63,097 nt of DNA from Lactiplantibacillus plajomi. GTDB taxonomy: Bacteria; Bacillota; Bacilli; Lactobacillales; Lactobacillaceae. Every line of letters begins with the position of its first letter. The first letter of the stretch is position 1. The position numbers were made by a program, and so were the translations under genes. The notes under the pieces are model-generated. The model was not told the origin of the DNA. It ran no database searches and saw only the letters and a list, made by a program, of their open reading frames with translations. The stretch covers positions 1 through 63,097 of the forward strand of contig NZ_BJDZ01000016.1 of assembly GCF_005405405.1 (NCBI RefSeq), written 5' to 3'. This document shows, in pieces, positions 28,992 through 38,078 of this stretch.

Positions 28992-30284
28992 TTATTGCGA
29001 CTGTTTGACTGGTATTCCAACCGGTTGACGGGTTCCGTGGTGCGTCTTCGTCCACCCCGTCTGCCCACGAACTTGCCGATAAATGGCAACGTAGGGGGTC
29101 AAACTCACAATTAATAAATACCCTTGAAAGCTTAGGCTTTGAAGCAAGGCACTGATTGGACTCGCCGGCTGATTAATTTCGGCGTAGTTCCGCAAATAAA
29201 GGTTAGCTGACAGGACGATGACGACTAGGGTGATACATATGATCGTAATAATTGCTAAGTGGTGCCAGCCCACGTGCCATTCAGTCAAGCTACGACTGAT
29301 CAACACAATCAACGCGACCAAGCCGGCAACCGGCATCACACACCCCGTAAACGGCATGAGCACCCACACCGAAGTATCGATTTTCTGGAACTTATTTAGC
29401 GATGGGGACCGCCACAGTGCGGGCAAGTAACGGATGCACTGAAGGGATCCCTGACACCAGCGGACCCGTTGCTTAAAGAACGGCCGAATTTTCTCGACGC
29501 CTTCCTGGGCAACGACTAACTTGTGGTCAAAAGCCGTTTTGCCGCCGTTCAACCACGTCCGCAGGGTGAACTCCAAATCTTCCAATAAACTGTCGCCCCA
29601 CGGATTATTTAACGCCAAGTCTAACCGTACGAACTGACCATTACCGGAAGCAATGCCTTGGCCTAGTCGGTTGCGCAGCTGTTGCGTCGCGTTATTGGCC
29701 CCCATAAATTCAAAATTTTGCATGCGGGTCAACCAGTTCGTCTGGTTGTAAATGCTGACTCCGGTTTGTAACATCGTCAGTTCGGGGTCCGTTTCAAAGT
29801 GTGCCACTGCGCGGGTCAACCCCGCCCCGGTCATAAAGGCGTCGGCGTCGAGGACGCCCAGCACAATTTTTTGCGGATCTTCCGTCGCTGCTAAAGTCCG
29901 ATGAATGTAATTGACGGCTGTGTTTAATACCGCCCCCTTACCGGCTTTTTCGTTACCCGCCCGGTGAATAATTTGTAAATAAGGTGACTTGAGCTGTGTA
30001 AGGCACGCTAAACTGCGGTCCGAAGAATTATCGTCGACGGCGACGATATTAGCTTGAATACTACTGGGTAATTTCGCTAATTCTCGGGATAGGCGCGTAA
30101 TGGTGCGGCCAATCACCTGCTCTTCATTTAGCACCGGGATCACAATGAACAAATGATAACGCTGCTTACCCTTATTAACGAGCTTGGCCGGTTCGCGGTA
30201 ATGATTGACCAGAATGACGTTTAATAAAAAGTATAAGTAAAATAGGCTTGATATAGCGATGGCCGTATTGATAAAGATGGTCAT
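28992..30284 (-). CDS. processive-type GT2 membrane glycosyltransferase
   Basis: 430 residues with a TM near 2-26, the GT-A catalytic domain (about 44-300) and three or more C-terminal membrane segments. The catalytic motifs of the cellulose/chitin/poly-GlcNAc synthase class are visible: VVAVDDNSSD (D84, D85), the DxD motif LDAD (D146, D148), LLEDLE (E235, D236) and QRVRW (272-276). The ATG at 30284 follows GGGGGAG. It could polymerise a sugar at the membrane, or make a lipid-linked sugar for the GT-C protein encoded next. No exopolysaccharide cluster surrounds it. Confidence 0.85.
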   Translation of the reverse strand: MTIFINTAIAISSLFYLYFLLNVILVNHYREPAKLVNKGKQRYHLFIVIPVLNEEQVIGRTITRLSRELAKLPSSIQANIVAVDDNSSDRSLACLTQLKSPYLQIIHRAGNEKAGKGAVLNTAVNYIHRTLAATEDPQKIVLGVLDADAFMTGAGLTRAVAHFETDPELTMLQTGVSIYNQTNWLTRMQNFEFMGANNATQQLRNRLGQGIASGNGQFVRLDLALNNPWGDSLLEDLEFTLRTWLNGGKTAFDHKLVVAQEGVEKIRPFFKQRVRWCQGSLQCIRYLPALWRSPSLNKFQKIDTSVWVLMPFTGCVMPVAGLVALIVLISRSLTEWHVGWHHLAIITIICITLVVIVLSANLYLRNYAEINQPASPISALLQSLSFQGYLLIVSLTPYVAIYRQVRGQTGWTKTHHGTRQPVGIPVKQSQ

Positions 30285-30396
30285 GAAAACTCCCCCAGAG
30301 TGATTAATATACTGGTCGATTATACCGGGATTCAACCTTGTTTGGCTGGTCCCGGCAAATCGAAAACATAGTAAACTAATTTAATCGATTAATCAG

Positions 30397-30447
30397 AAAA
30401 ACCCGGACAGATTAGCAATAATTTTGCTAATCTGTCCGGGTTTTTGT
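30397..30447. terminator. strong bidirectional hairpin
   Basis: AAACCCGGACAGATTAGCA and its exact complement flank a short AT loop, with A- and T-runs outside. It lies just downstream of the minus-strand GNAT gene and upstream of the GT2 gene, so on the minus strand it ends the hxlR-GNAT unit. Confidence 0.85.
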
Positions 30448-30475
30448 GACCGGTTAATTCTGCTTAACCACTGAT

Positions 30476-30994
30476 TTAGTCCAGTTTTTTAATCATCAAT
30501 AAATCGGTCTGCGGATCGTCACCCATAACGAAGTGGTGAGCACTAAATTGGGTGAATCCGCGCTTGGTGTAAAATGCTTTGGCAGGTTCATTATGTTCCC
30601 AAACACCTAACCACACCTTAGTTTTGCCGGCTTCACGCGCTAGGGTTAGTGCCTGTTCAATAAAGGCACTCCCCAATCCGTGTCCCTTGAATGCCGGCCG
30701 AATATAAATGCGTTCAATTTCTAGCGCGTCTTTCCCCATGGCTTCGGATTGCGCACCGCCCACGTTTAACTTCAAATAGCCCACTGGTTCGTGATCACGT
30801 TCAACAAAGTAAAAGCGCGATCCTGCAGTGGCTAATTCAGCTTGTAACTTTGGTAAGTTATACGCGCTGGTCAGGTAAGCCGCCATGTTTTCGGCACTAT
30901 TTTGAGCACCAAAAGTATCCTGAAACGTTTCAATACTTATTTTACGTAGCGCTTGGGCGTCCGCCACTGTTAACTGTCTAACCTTCGTTTCCAT
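30476..30994 (-). CDS. GNAT family N-acetyltransferase
   Basis: 172 residues with the GNAT fold. The acetyl-CoA pyrophosphate loop is IYIRPAFKGHGLGSAFIEQAL (near 96-116), and KVWLGVWEHNEPAKAFYTKRGF is the C-terminal motif. It resembles the PaiA-type group that acts on polyamines or small amines; the substrate is not certain. GGAGG is nine bases upstream. Its start overlaps the end of the HxlR regulator gene by 17 bp, so the two are co-expressed. Confidence 0.85.
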   Translation of the reverse strand: METKVRQLTVADAQALRKISIETFQDTFGAQNSAENMAAYLTSAYNLPKLQAELATAGSRFYFVERDHEPVGYLKLNVGGAQSEAMGKDALEIERIYIRPAFKGHGLGSAFIEQALTLAREAGKTKVWLGVWEHNEPAKAFYTKRGFTQFSAHHFVMGDDPQTDLLMIKKLD

Positions 30995-31379
30995 CTTTTA
31001 AGTCCTCCATACGATTAAAGCCGCGTTGATTGTGATCAATAATTTGAACGTCGCGGCCGGATTCTTGGGCGCGGGCAACCCGCCGTTCGCCCCAATCGGA
31101 CATTGCTAATAATACGTTGCGCAGGCTGCGGCCTTCCGCTGTCAATTCATAGTCGACGCGCGGCGGCACCTGCGGATAAACGTGCCGCGCCACGATTCCG
31201 TCCGTCTCTAATTCGCGTAATTGTTGCGTCAATACCCGTTGTGAAATTTCTGGAATCAGGCGGCGTAGCTCACCATTCCGTAACGTCCCGTTACCCAAAT
31301 GACAAAGGATAATGGGTTTCCACTTACCACCGATCACGTCTAAGGTGGCTTCAACTGCTAAATGATAAATTTTACGCAC
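30978..31379 (-). CDS. HxlR family transcriptional regulator
   Basis: 133 residues. The winged HTH shows the HxlR landmarks: LDVIGGKWKPIILCHLGNGTLRNGELRRLIPEISQRVLTQQLRELE, then the wing VPPRVDYELTAEGRSL. It starts with GTG at 31379 after AGGGGGTG. It is divergent from an MFS exporter, with two perfect palindromes between them. HxlR proteins commonly sense electrophiles or aldehydes through a cysteine. A Cys is present in the recognition region (ILCHLGNG). Confidence 0.88.
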   Translation of the reverse strand: MRKIYHLAVEATLDVIGGKWKPIILCHLGNGTLRNGELRRLIPEISQRVLTQQLRELETDGIVARHVYPQVPPRVDYELTAEGRSLRNVLLAMSDWGERRVARAQESGRDVQIIDHNQRGFNRMEDLKDGNEG

Positions 31380-31400
31380 TTAAACACCCCCTGAAGTCAT

Positions 31401-31469
31401 TAGGTACTTTCAGGTACCTACCGCACTTTAAAGTGCGTACTTACTTTTTGTTCGTAATCTTCTTATAAT
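31401..31469 (+). promoter_or_regulatory. HxlR/MFS intergenic operators and promoter
   Basis: TAGGTAC (31401-31407) with GTACCTA (31414-31420), and the 16-bp perfect palindrome CGCACTTTAAAGTGCG (31422-31437), lie side by side. The MFS promoter TTACTT (31441-31446), 17 nt, TATAAT (31464-31469) follows at once. A repressor bound to the palindromes would cover both divergent promoters. Confidence 0.7.
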
Positions 31470-31511
31470 CAAAAAAGTCACAAATTTTATTATAACGAGG
31501 AGGCATTTTAA

Positions 31512-32681
31512 ATGCACGCATTATCATCAAAATCTCGGTTAGCTTTGATTGCCATGGCGTTAACTTTCTTCAGCGTGGGCGTTACCGAGTTCATCAGTGT
31601 CGGCGTTCTGCCAGCGGTGGCCAGCGACTTTCACATTAGTACCGCCACCGCCGGGATGATTACCTCACTTTACGCGTTGGGCGTTGCGGTCGGCGGCCCG
31701 GTCTTAGCCGTCATTACGGTCAAAGCCGCCCGCAGGCGAGTTATTTTGGGGGCACTAGTCGCTTTCGTTGCCGGACACTTGCTGATCAGTTTAGCGCCCA
31801 CCTTTCACTGGTTACTCGTTGGGCGCTTTGCCGCGGCGACTGCGCACGGCATCCTGTTTGCACTCAGTTCGACGATTGCGGCCGAGTTAGTCAGTGGCGA
31901 ACGTCAAGCTTGGGCGATTTCGTTCATCTTCGGTGGGTTCACGATTGCGACCGCTTTTGGGGCCCCGTTAGGCACGCTGGTGAGTGACCACTTTGGTTGG
32001 CGCATACCATTTCTAGTCATCGCGGGGCTTGGTTTACTAGCCTTTGCACTAAACCTGCGGACGTTACCACGGGAACAGCGGACAACGGTCCCACCGACCT
32101 GGGCGCAGCAGTGGCACTTGCTAACGAATAAAACAATCGGGTTAGTCTTAGTTGTAACCATCTTAGGTTACGGCGGGACCTTCGTCGCTTTCACCTACCT
32201 GTCCCCGATTTTACAAACGGTCACCCACGTTGCACCACGGTGGATCAGCCCGATTCTTGTCATTTATGGACTCGCGATTGCCTTTGGAAATTGGCTGGGC
32301 GGGCGGCTAATCGCTACCGCCCCATTGCAATTACTACGGCGGATTTTCTTACTGCAAGCTGTAGCACTCCTTGTATTTTACTGGACTGCCAACCAATTGG
32401 GGCCAGCGATTTTAACCATCATCGTTCTGGGTAGTTTGGGTTTCATGAATGTGCCGATCCTACAAGCATACGTGTTGAAGTTAGCAAAGCGCCAAGCTCC
32501 GACCGCAGTTAACCTCGCGGCCGCGTTAAATATTGCTGGCTTTAGCGTGGGAATTGCGCTAGGAACCGCTATTGGCGGGATCGTGACCACCAGTTGGGGG
32601 CTTGCGACAACCGCGCTGGCAGCCAGTGGCATGGTTTTACTGGGCTATTTGCTGACGTGGTGGTTAAGCCGACACAGTTAG
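31512..32681 (+). CDS. MFS transporter (DHA1-type)
   Basis: 389 residues with 12 membrane segments. The start resembles the AraJ/YdhP group: FFSVGVTEFISVGVLPAVASDFHISTATAG, then LYALGVAVGGPVLA and motif A-like VKAARRRVILGAL. The ATG follows CGAGGAGG. It is divergent from hxlR and probably controlled by it, which suggests export of a toxic or electrophilic compound or sugar derivative. Confidence 0.85.
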   Translation: MHALSSKSRLALIAMALTFFSVGVTEFISVGVLPAVASDFHISTATAGMITSLYALGVAVGGPVLAVITVKAARRRVILGALVAFVAGHLLISLAPTFHWLLVGRFAAATAHGILFALSSTIAAELVSGERQAWAISFIFGGFTIATAFGAPLGTLVSDHFGWRIPFLVIAGLGLLAFALNLRTLPREQRTTVPPTWAQQWHLLTNKTIGLVLVVTILGYGGTFVAFTYLSPILQTVTHVAPRWISPILVIYGLAIAFGNWLGGRLIATAPLQLLRRIFLLQAVALLVFYWTANQLGPAILTIIVLGSLGFMNVPILQAYVLKLAKRQAPTAVNLAAALNIAGFSVGIALGTAIGGIVTTSWGLATTALAASGMVLLGYLLTWWLSRHS

Positions 32682-32712
32682 AAATTAGTAACAAGCTTGA
32701 TGTACCACTAAT

Positions 32713-32766
32713 AAAGGCAGTTACACCAGCATTCGCTCTCGTTATTGCCGGTGTAACTGCCTTTTT
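32713..32766 (+). terminator. terminator of the MFS gene
   Basis: AAAGGCAGTTACACC (32713-32727) pairs with GGTGTAACTGCCTTT (32750-32764), followed by T-rich DNA. Confidence 0.85.
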
Positions 32767-33087
32767 GTTGGATTTAAAAGAATGGGTTTTGCTTAGTGAC
32801 GGTTTTGATTTTTTGCTTTCTAGTTAAAGTAAGAGTATACAATCTAATTAGATGCTATAAAACGCTACTTAATCAGCAATTCTCAGCTTAAACATGGCCC
32901 TTTATATTATACGAACGTTCGTTCGATTTTGCAACGAACCCGTTAGCCAGTGCGCATCCGTCAAAAACACCCTTCAACGGCTTCATCGCCGAGTTTAACC
33001 AGAAACTCTTTGACTCATTAAACCCCGTTTACTACCAATATAAGATTATGAACCGGCATTCACTTTAACAGCAATTCAACAGTTAAA
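32767..33087 (+). other. intergenic DNA with a possible gene remnant
   Basis: No complete gene. A frame without a start codon is open from about 32890 to a stop near 33069, about 58 codons. Its composition is protein-like (it includes SKTPFNGFIAEFNQ and DSLNPVYYQYK), so it may be the 3' end of a lost gene or chance. The CGAACGTTCGTTCG box at 32912-32925 lies inside it. The promoter of the next operon is at the right end. Confidence 0.35.
32912..32925. promoter_or_regulatory. LexA/DinR-like box
   Basis: CGAACGTTCGTTCG fits the GAAC-N4-GTTC skeleton of the Gram-positive SOS box, with one deviation from the stricter consensus. It also contains the 10-bp palindrome CGAACGTTCG, which a TetR-type repressor could use. 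No SOS gene follows within 150 bp. Confidence 0.35.
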
Positions 33088-33091
33088 TTGC

Positions 33092-33097
33092 TATACT
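33092..33097 (+). promoter_or_regulatory. extended -10 of the lactate-permease operon
   Basis: TGC-TATACT (33089-33097) is an extended -10 element. An inverted repeat GCAATT...AATTGC (33071-33091) overlaps its upstream side. No good -35 is seen. Confidence 0.4.
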
Positions 33098-33120
33098 TAT
33101 CTGTAGAAAACTATGGATTG

Positions 33121-34473
33121 GTGTGTGAAACTTTGGAAAAATTACGCCACTCAGGGCTAGATTTCTCGGTAGCAACCCTGAATTTTCTTGCAAACATTGG
33201 CGTCGTGCTACCGTACGTCTTGATTCTTTTTAAATATCAACAAACTCGCAGCAGTCACTATCTAGTTGCCATCATTGTCCTGTACGTTGCGCGGGCCGCC
33301 AGTATCTTCTGGACAAAGCACCTCAACCTAACCGCCAGCAATTACCTGCTCGTCTGTTTGTGGTTAGGCGCAATTGGCAGTATCATTCTTAGTCTAACCA
33401 GTAATCTGGCCATGCTGGTGATCGCGGCAATTGCCTTAGGGTACACCTCCGCTAACCTCTGGCCCTACTACCTGACGATTAAGCTCCACTTAACCGAGGC
33501 CACCGATTTCAAATTAAAGAAATTGTACTGGCTAATCTTTTTGGGCTTAGCGCTCCTCTTTAGCTTGGACTTCTTATTCGACCTGCAGTACCGGCTGGCC
33601 TTTATCCTGCTAGCGGCGCTTTTTCTGATTGCGATTCCCGCTGGCCAGCTACTATCGAAATTTTCACTGGCCTTTTACGACCAACATGAACGTTCCACGA
33701 CGCAACCCGTCAAGTTTTGGCGCGTTGCCCTGTTCATCATCTTTTTTGCCGTGCTCGGGCTACTGACCCTATTACGGAAAGTTAACTTAAATATCGCATT
33801 ACCCGCCGTGCTCGCCCTGATCGTCCTGGACATCCTGCTACTCAACCTTGAGTTTTGGGCGGACTGGCACGCCATGAACAGCAATAAGCTCCGGGTCGTC
33901 AACCGTGGGTTCCTACTTAGTCTGGTCTTATTATTCAACAGTTTCTTCGGGTACTTCATCTTCGGTGCGGCCGGGATGTACATCGTTTTCGGCTTATACT
34001 TGCTGGGCTTTGAAACCGGGGCACCGCTATCCACCTTAATTGCCAACCACACCCGCTTCAGTGCCATGACCATCGCTCGGTTTGGACTCGTCATCGGCCA
34101 CCTGTTGATGCTGATTCCAATTCCCGTTATTTATGGGCTTGGCTTATTATTAGTTGCACTCTACTTGGGCTTTGAAAATCCCGGCATTAACGACAGTGTT
34201 TATCACGGTGAGGGCGAGGATCCCGACCTGGCTATCATTCACAAGTACCGGTTTTCCATGTACGGCGGTCTGCTTTGCCAGCTCTGCTTTTTCGGCCTGC
34301 TCGTCATCATTAGTGCCCTGAACAACGTGCGGTTAATGGCCTTCTTCAACCCAACTAGTCCGGCACTAGCTGCCCACTACCTACACGGCATCGCTTGGCC
34401 ACTCGTGGCAGTCTCAGCCATTTTAACCCTGATTAGTTTTTACAGTCAGGACCATCCGCTACAAAAATCTTAA
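33121..34473 (+). CDS. 12-TM MFS-like membrane protein
   Basis: About 450 residues and some 12 hydrophobic segments. There are no strong family motifs that I can name, but the size and symmetry suggest a divergent MFS-type transporter. Start choice is uncertain: TTG 33088 lies on the predicted -10 box, so GTG 33121 (or TTG 33118/33133) is more likely, all with weak ribosome binding sites. It lies 16 bp before the lactate permease gene, in an operon of three. It may transport a related acid or serve as an auxiliary subunit; this is inference only. Confidence 0.7.
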   Translation: MCETLEKLRHSGLDFSVATLNFLANIGVVLPYVLILFKYQQTRSSHYLVAIIVLYVARAASIFWTKHLNLTASNYLLVCLWLGAIGSIILSLTSNLAMLVIAAIALGYTSANLWPYYLTIKLHLTEATDFKLKKLYWLIFLGLALLFSLDFLFDLQYRLAFILLAALFLIAIPAGQLLSKFSLAFYDQHERSTTQPVKFWRVALFIIFFAVLGLLTLLRKVNLNIALPAVLALIVLDILLLNLEFWADWHAMNSNKLRVVNRGFLLSLVLLFNSFFGYFIFGAAGMYIVFGLYLLGFETGAPLSTLIANHTRFSAMTIARFGLVIGHLLMLIPIPVIYGLGLLLVALYLGFENPGINDSVYHGEGEDPDLAIIHKYRFSMYGGLLCQLCFFGLLVIISALNNVRLMAFFNPTSPALAAHYLHGIAWPLVAVSAILTLISFYSQDHPLQKS

Positions 34474-34489
34474 CAAGGAGCTGATAACT

Positions 34490-36076
34490 ATGATCCTGGT
34501 TGCCGCAGCCGCAATTATTTTACCGTTGATTTTACTAGGCGGCCTTAACCTCCCCGCAACCCGCGGAATGGGCATTAGTGCCGTCGTCGTCATCATCACG
34601 AGTTACTTTTTCTGGCACCTACCAGCGACCGTTATTTTAGCCTCGCTTTTACAGGCTTTTCATAAGGCGCTCCCGATTTTATGGATTTTATTCGGGGCCC
34701 TGCTGATGCTAAACGTGCTGCGCACGACCGGGGCAATTACCCGGATTAACCAGGGGTTTCACGCCATTTCCGCGGACATGCGCCTACAAGCCGTACTGGT
34801 GACGTTCCTCTTTGGTGGCTTAATTGAAGGGGTGTCCGGGTTTGGTACTCCCGCCATGGTTACGGCCCCGCTGCTAATTGCACTGGGCTTTCCGGCGATG
34901 GCCGCCGTTATTTTGGCCCTGGTAGCCGATTCGACCCCGGCTGCGTTTGGCGCCGTTGGAACGCCCTTAACGGTTGGTCTTAGTAACGTCACGGAAAAGC
35001 CGCACCTTTTAAACTTAATTGGCGTCCGGACCACCCAGCTCGACCTATTCGTCGGGGCACTGATGCCAGCCGCCTTGATCCTACTCTTGATTTTATGGTT
35101 TGGTCCCCGTGAACACCGTTTACGGCAATGGCTGCGAGTGCTTCCCTGGTCGCTGCTAATTGGCTTTGTTTACAGTGGGCTCGCCCTGCTGAGCGCCTGG
35201 CTGATTGGCTACGAATTCGTTTCGATCATTGCGCCGCTTGGAACCTTGTTAGTGGCCATCATCAGCATCCGCTTCCACTGGTTACTACCGACGCACCAGT
35301 TGGCCTGGCGTGTCCGCAACTACCAGGCGCCCGCTGAAACGAGTACCCAACCAATGCCGCTACTGGTGGCTTGGTTCCCGTACCTCCTCGTCGTGATCTT
35401 ATTACTGCTCAGTCGCACGTGGCACGGGCTTCAGCAAGTGCTGACCCGCTACGCGAACTTGTCTTGGAATCACATCCTGGGCTTTTCCACCATCAACTCC
35501 GAGTGGGAATTGCTGTATTCGCCGGGAACGATCCTCGCATTAGCGGCAATCATCGGCTTATTCGTTCAAACGCGCACGTTTAAGCCGTTGTTACCGACCG
35601 CAAAAAAAGTGACCGGCAGTATGGGCGGAACCGCACTCGCTTTAATCGTGACCCTAATCATGGTCCAGGTCTTCACTAACTCCGATTTGAACCAGGCTAA
35701 CCTACCCAGCATGCCGATGTACATTGCTAAATTCGTCGCGACCTACCTCGCCGGGATTTGGATCTTCATGGCCCCGTTTCTCGGCCAGCTGGGTGCCTTT
35801 GTCACCGGTAGTACCACCGTCTCGACTTTGACCTTTGCTCAGATTCAAGCTGACATTGGTCAAACCGCCCAGCTTAATCAGAACGTGATCCTAGCTGCCC
35901 AACTGATTGGAGCGGCCGCTGGTAACATGATCTGCGTGCACAACATCGTCGCCGTCAGTTCGGTAGTGGGCTTAAACGGTCAGGAGGGCGCCATCCTGCG
36001 TAAGACCCTGTTACCCGGGTTAGCTTACGCTGGACTAATCGGTATTAGTGGCTACGTCTTATTAGCATTAATCTAA
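34490..36076 (+). CDS. L-lactate permease (LctP family)
   Basis: 528 residues with 12 or more membrane segments. Family landmarks include GGLIEGVSGFGTPAMVTAPLL (near 105-125), FGAVGTPLTVGL (near 156-167), GQLGAFVTGSTTVSTLTF and GNMICVHNIVAVSSVVGL near the C-terminus. It moves lactate or glycolate with protons across the membrane. AAGGAGC precedes the ATG. No lactate oxidase or lactate racemase genes are next to it, so the physiological role (uptake versus export) is open. Confidence 0.9.
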   Translation: MILVAAAAIILPLILLGGLNLPATRGMGISAVVVIITSYFFWHLPATVILASLLQAFHKALPILWILFGALLMLNVLRTTGAITRINQGFHAISADMRLQAVLVTFLFGGLIEGVSGFGTPAMVTAPLLIALGFPAMAAVILALVADSTPAAFGAVGTPLTVGLSNVTEKPHLLNLIGVRTTQLDLFVGALMPAALILLLILWFGPREHRLRQWLRVLPWSLLIGFVYSGLALLSAWLIGYEFVSIIAPLGTLLVAIISIRFHWLLPTHQLAWRVRNYQAPAETSTQPMPLLVAWFPYLLVVILLLLSRTWHGLQQVLTRYANLSWNHILGFSTINSEWELLYSPGTILALAAIIGLFVQTRTFKPLLPTAKKVTGSMGGTALALIVTLIMVQVFTNSDLNQANLPSMPMYIAKFVATYLAGIWIFMAPFLGQLGAFVTGSTTVSTLTFAQIQADIGQTAQLNQNVILAAQLIGAAAGNMICVHNIVAVSSVVGLNGQEGAILRKTLLPGLAYAGLIGISGYVLLALI

Positions 36077-36160
36077 AGAACCAGCTAATTTACTGCAATT
36101 ACGCCGAATAACGGGTAAAATAAGGGTAGTTTATCCATCCGTAAAGGAGGCGTGGTTAAC

Positions 36161-36505
36161 ATGCAAGTGCGCCTAGTGCATAGCTTACAACTTGGTGACC
36201 GGGTGGTGGGTCCCACGGCTGATGCAGCCGCTAACCAAGCGTTATACCACCGTTACGCAAAGCGTTTACAGGCCCGACTCGGAATCGGTTTTCAAGTTTT
36301 CGTGGATACCAGTGTCGGCTACGACTTACTAATGGCCCCCGAATACGACACACAGACTTGCTGGGTCGTCGCCACCGCCGTTTATCAGGCCCTGACCAAC
36401 GAGCTACTGACCCATCACCGCATCATGCCGATTAGCGACCAGGCCGTAATTTTAAAGGATACCCGGGCCGTTGAGCAGCAGTTAAAGCCAACCAACCCGG
36501 TGTAA
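36161..36505 (+). CDS. hypothetical protein
   Basis: 114 residues, unrecognised. Soluble and mixed alpha/beta in appearance (MQVRLVHSLQLGDRV, then RYAKRLQARLGIGFQVFVDTSVGYDLL). AAGGAGG lies 10 bases before the ATG; GTG 36152 is closer but too near the site. It is 84 bp after the permease gene and before a strong terminator. Possibly a separate short unit. Confidence 0.6.
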   Translation: MQVRLVHSLQLGDRVVGPTADAAANQALYHRYAKRLQARLGIGFQVFVDTSVGYDLLMAPEYDTQTCWVVATAVYQALTNELLTHHRIMPISDQAVILKDTRAVEQQLKPTNPV

Positions 36506-36508
36506 TCT

Positions 36509-36547
36509 AAAAATCGCCCTAACCCTTAAGGTTAGGACGATTTTTTT
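36509..36547. terminator. bidirectional terminator
   Basis: AAAATCGCCCTAACC pairs with GGTTAGGACGATTTT around a 5-nt loop, with a run of T after it. Confidence 0.88.
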
Positions 36548-36568
36548 CGTCAGTTGATTATTCAGGTG

Positions 36569-37921
36569 TTACTCGCTGCCAGTTTGGTGCCGGCGCATGC
36601 CACTCTCAATGGCTAGTAACGCGACAAACCAGACGACCGAACCAATCACCGCCCAACGGTTGACCGGATCAAAGCATAAGATAATGGTTACCGCGATAAA
36701 GAAAACCAGGGTTGCCACGTTGGACATAGGAAACAGTGGCAACCGGAACGGGTTCTGGCTACTATCCTGGGTCCGTTTATAAACGTAGTGGCAAACTAAC
36801 AACGAACACCAAACAATGATAAAGTTCGTGGTTGCCACGTTGGAAATCAGCGTAAAGACGGTACTTGGAATCACGTAGTTTAATACCACGATGACAAGCA
36901 GGATCAACGATGAAAAGGCCAGCGCCCGTGCGGGAACGTTATAACGGTTGACTTTGCCCATCCAACGTGGTGCGTTTTGACCGTGTGCTAGGGTAAATAG
37001 CGTCCGACTGGTACTAAAAATGGCACTGTTGCAAGCTGATAAGGCCGCCGTTAAGACAACAAAGTTGATGATGCTAGCGGCAGCTTTAACGCCAATATCG
37101 CTAAAGACTTGTACGAACGGCGACTGCGCCGTGGTAATTTGATCCCACGGGTAAATTGCCATGATGACGAACAGGGCCCCAACGTAGAAAAAGGAAATTC
37201 GAATCGGCAGGCTGTTAATGGCCCGGGGCAATTCTTTTTCCGGGTTTTCGGCTTCCCCCGCGGTAATCCCGACCATCTCAATTCCGGTAAAGGCAAAGAT
37301 GACTAGTGAAAACGAGGTTAAAAAGCCGCTGACGCCCTTCGGAAAGAAGCCCCCGTGACTGACTAAATTAGAGACCGTTACGGTTTGGCCGCCAACGTGG
37401 GCGGACGAGCCGATTAAAATTGCCCCGGTCACAATCAACGCGACGATTGCCACTACTTTAATCATTGAAAACCAGTATTCCAATTCACCGAAGGCACTAA
37501 CCGATAACAGGTTAAAAATCAGTAAAATCAAAATAATGATCAACGGTGTGACCCACTGCGGAATCCACGGGAACCAGTAGCGAATGTAGATTCCACTAGC
37601 TGTTAAGTCGGCCATCGCTAAGCTGATCCAGCAAAGCCAGTACGTCCAGCCAATTGCGAATTCAAACTTTTTACCTAAATATAAATTGATAAATTCCAAA
37701 AACGAATGCAGTTTAGTATTGGAAAGTAATAACTCTCCTAATGCCCGCATCATCAGGTAGCAAAACGCGCCCCCGATAGCGTAGGCCAATAATATTGATG
37801 GTCCGGCCTGCTTGATTGCAGCACCTGAACCTAGAAATAAGCCCGTTCCAATTGCCCCACCTAAGGCGATCATTTGAACGTGTCGGCGTTTTAACTTACG
37901 AGCGAGCTGTTGATTTTCCAT
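36569..37921 (-). CDS. APC family amino-acid permease
   Basis: 450 residues and 12 membrane segments. The N-terminal signature KRRHVQMIALGGAIGTGLFLGSG is that of the amino-acid transporter (AAT) group. FTGIEMVGITAGEAENPEKELPRAI and the loop with NAPRWMGKVNRYNVPARAL follow. It imports an amino acid with protons; substrate specificity (aromatic, proline, lysine, GABA-like) cannot be decided from sequence. It ends just inside the shared terminator and starts 155 bp upstream of the next divergent unit. Confidence 0.9.
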   Translation of the reverse strand: MENQQLARKLKRRHVQMIALGGAIGTGLFLGSGAAIKQAGPSILLAYAIGGAFCYLMMRALGELLLSNTKLHSFLEFINLYLGKKFEFAIGWTYWLCWISLAMADLTASGIYIRYWFPWIPQWVTPLIIILILLIFNLLSVSAFGELEYWFSMIKVVAIVALIVTGAILIGSSAHVGGQTVTVSNLVSHGGFFPKGVSGFLTSFSLVIFAFTGIEMVGITAGEAENPEKELPRAINSLPIRISFFYVGALFVIMAIYPWDQITTAQSPFVQVFSDIGVKAAASIINFVVLTAALSACNSAIFSTSRTLFTLAHGQNAPRWMGKVNRYNVPARALAFSSLILLVIVVLNYVIPSTVFTLISNVATTNFIIVWCSLLVCHYVYKRTQDSSQNPFRLPLFPMSNVATLVFFIAVTIILCFDPVNRWAVIGSVVWFVALLAIESGMRRHQTGSE

Positions 37922-38053
37922 AGACCCTCAACTTTCCTTTGACCCGGTGACCATCACTGGCACGGGTCCTTTCATAAATTTTCAAATTTTTGCGTATTAG
38001 TACATTTTAGGATAAATGGAAATGATGAGCAAGTCTGAACCACTACTAAAGCT

Positions 38054-38078
38054 AAAATTGCGTTTTCACGCAATTTTT
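38054..38078 (+). terminator. hairpin in the leader of the DUF368 gene
   Basis: AAAATTGCG (38054-38062) pairs with CGCAATTTT (38069-38077), followed by further T. It sits between two divergent genes and 65 nt before the DUF368 start, so it does not end a gene. It may attenuate transcription into that gene. Confidence 0.45.
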
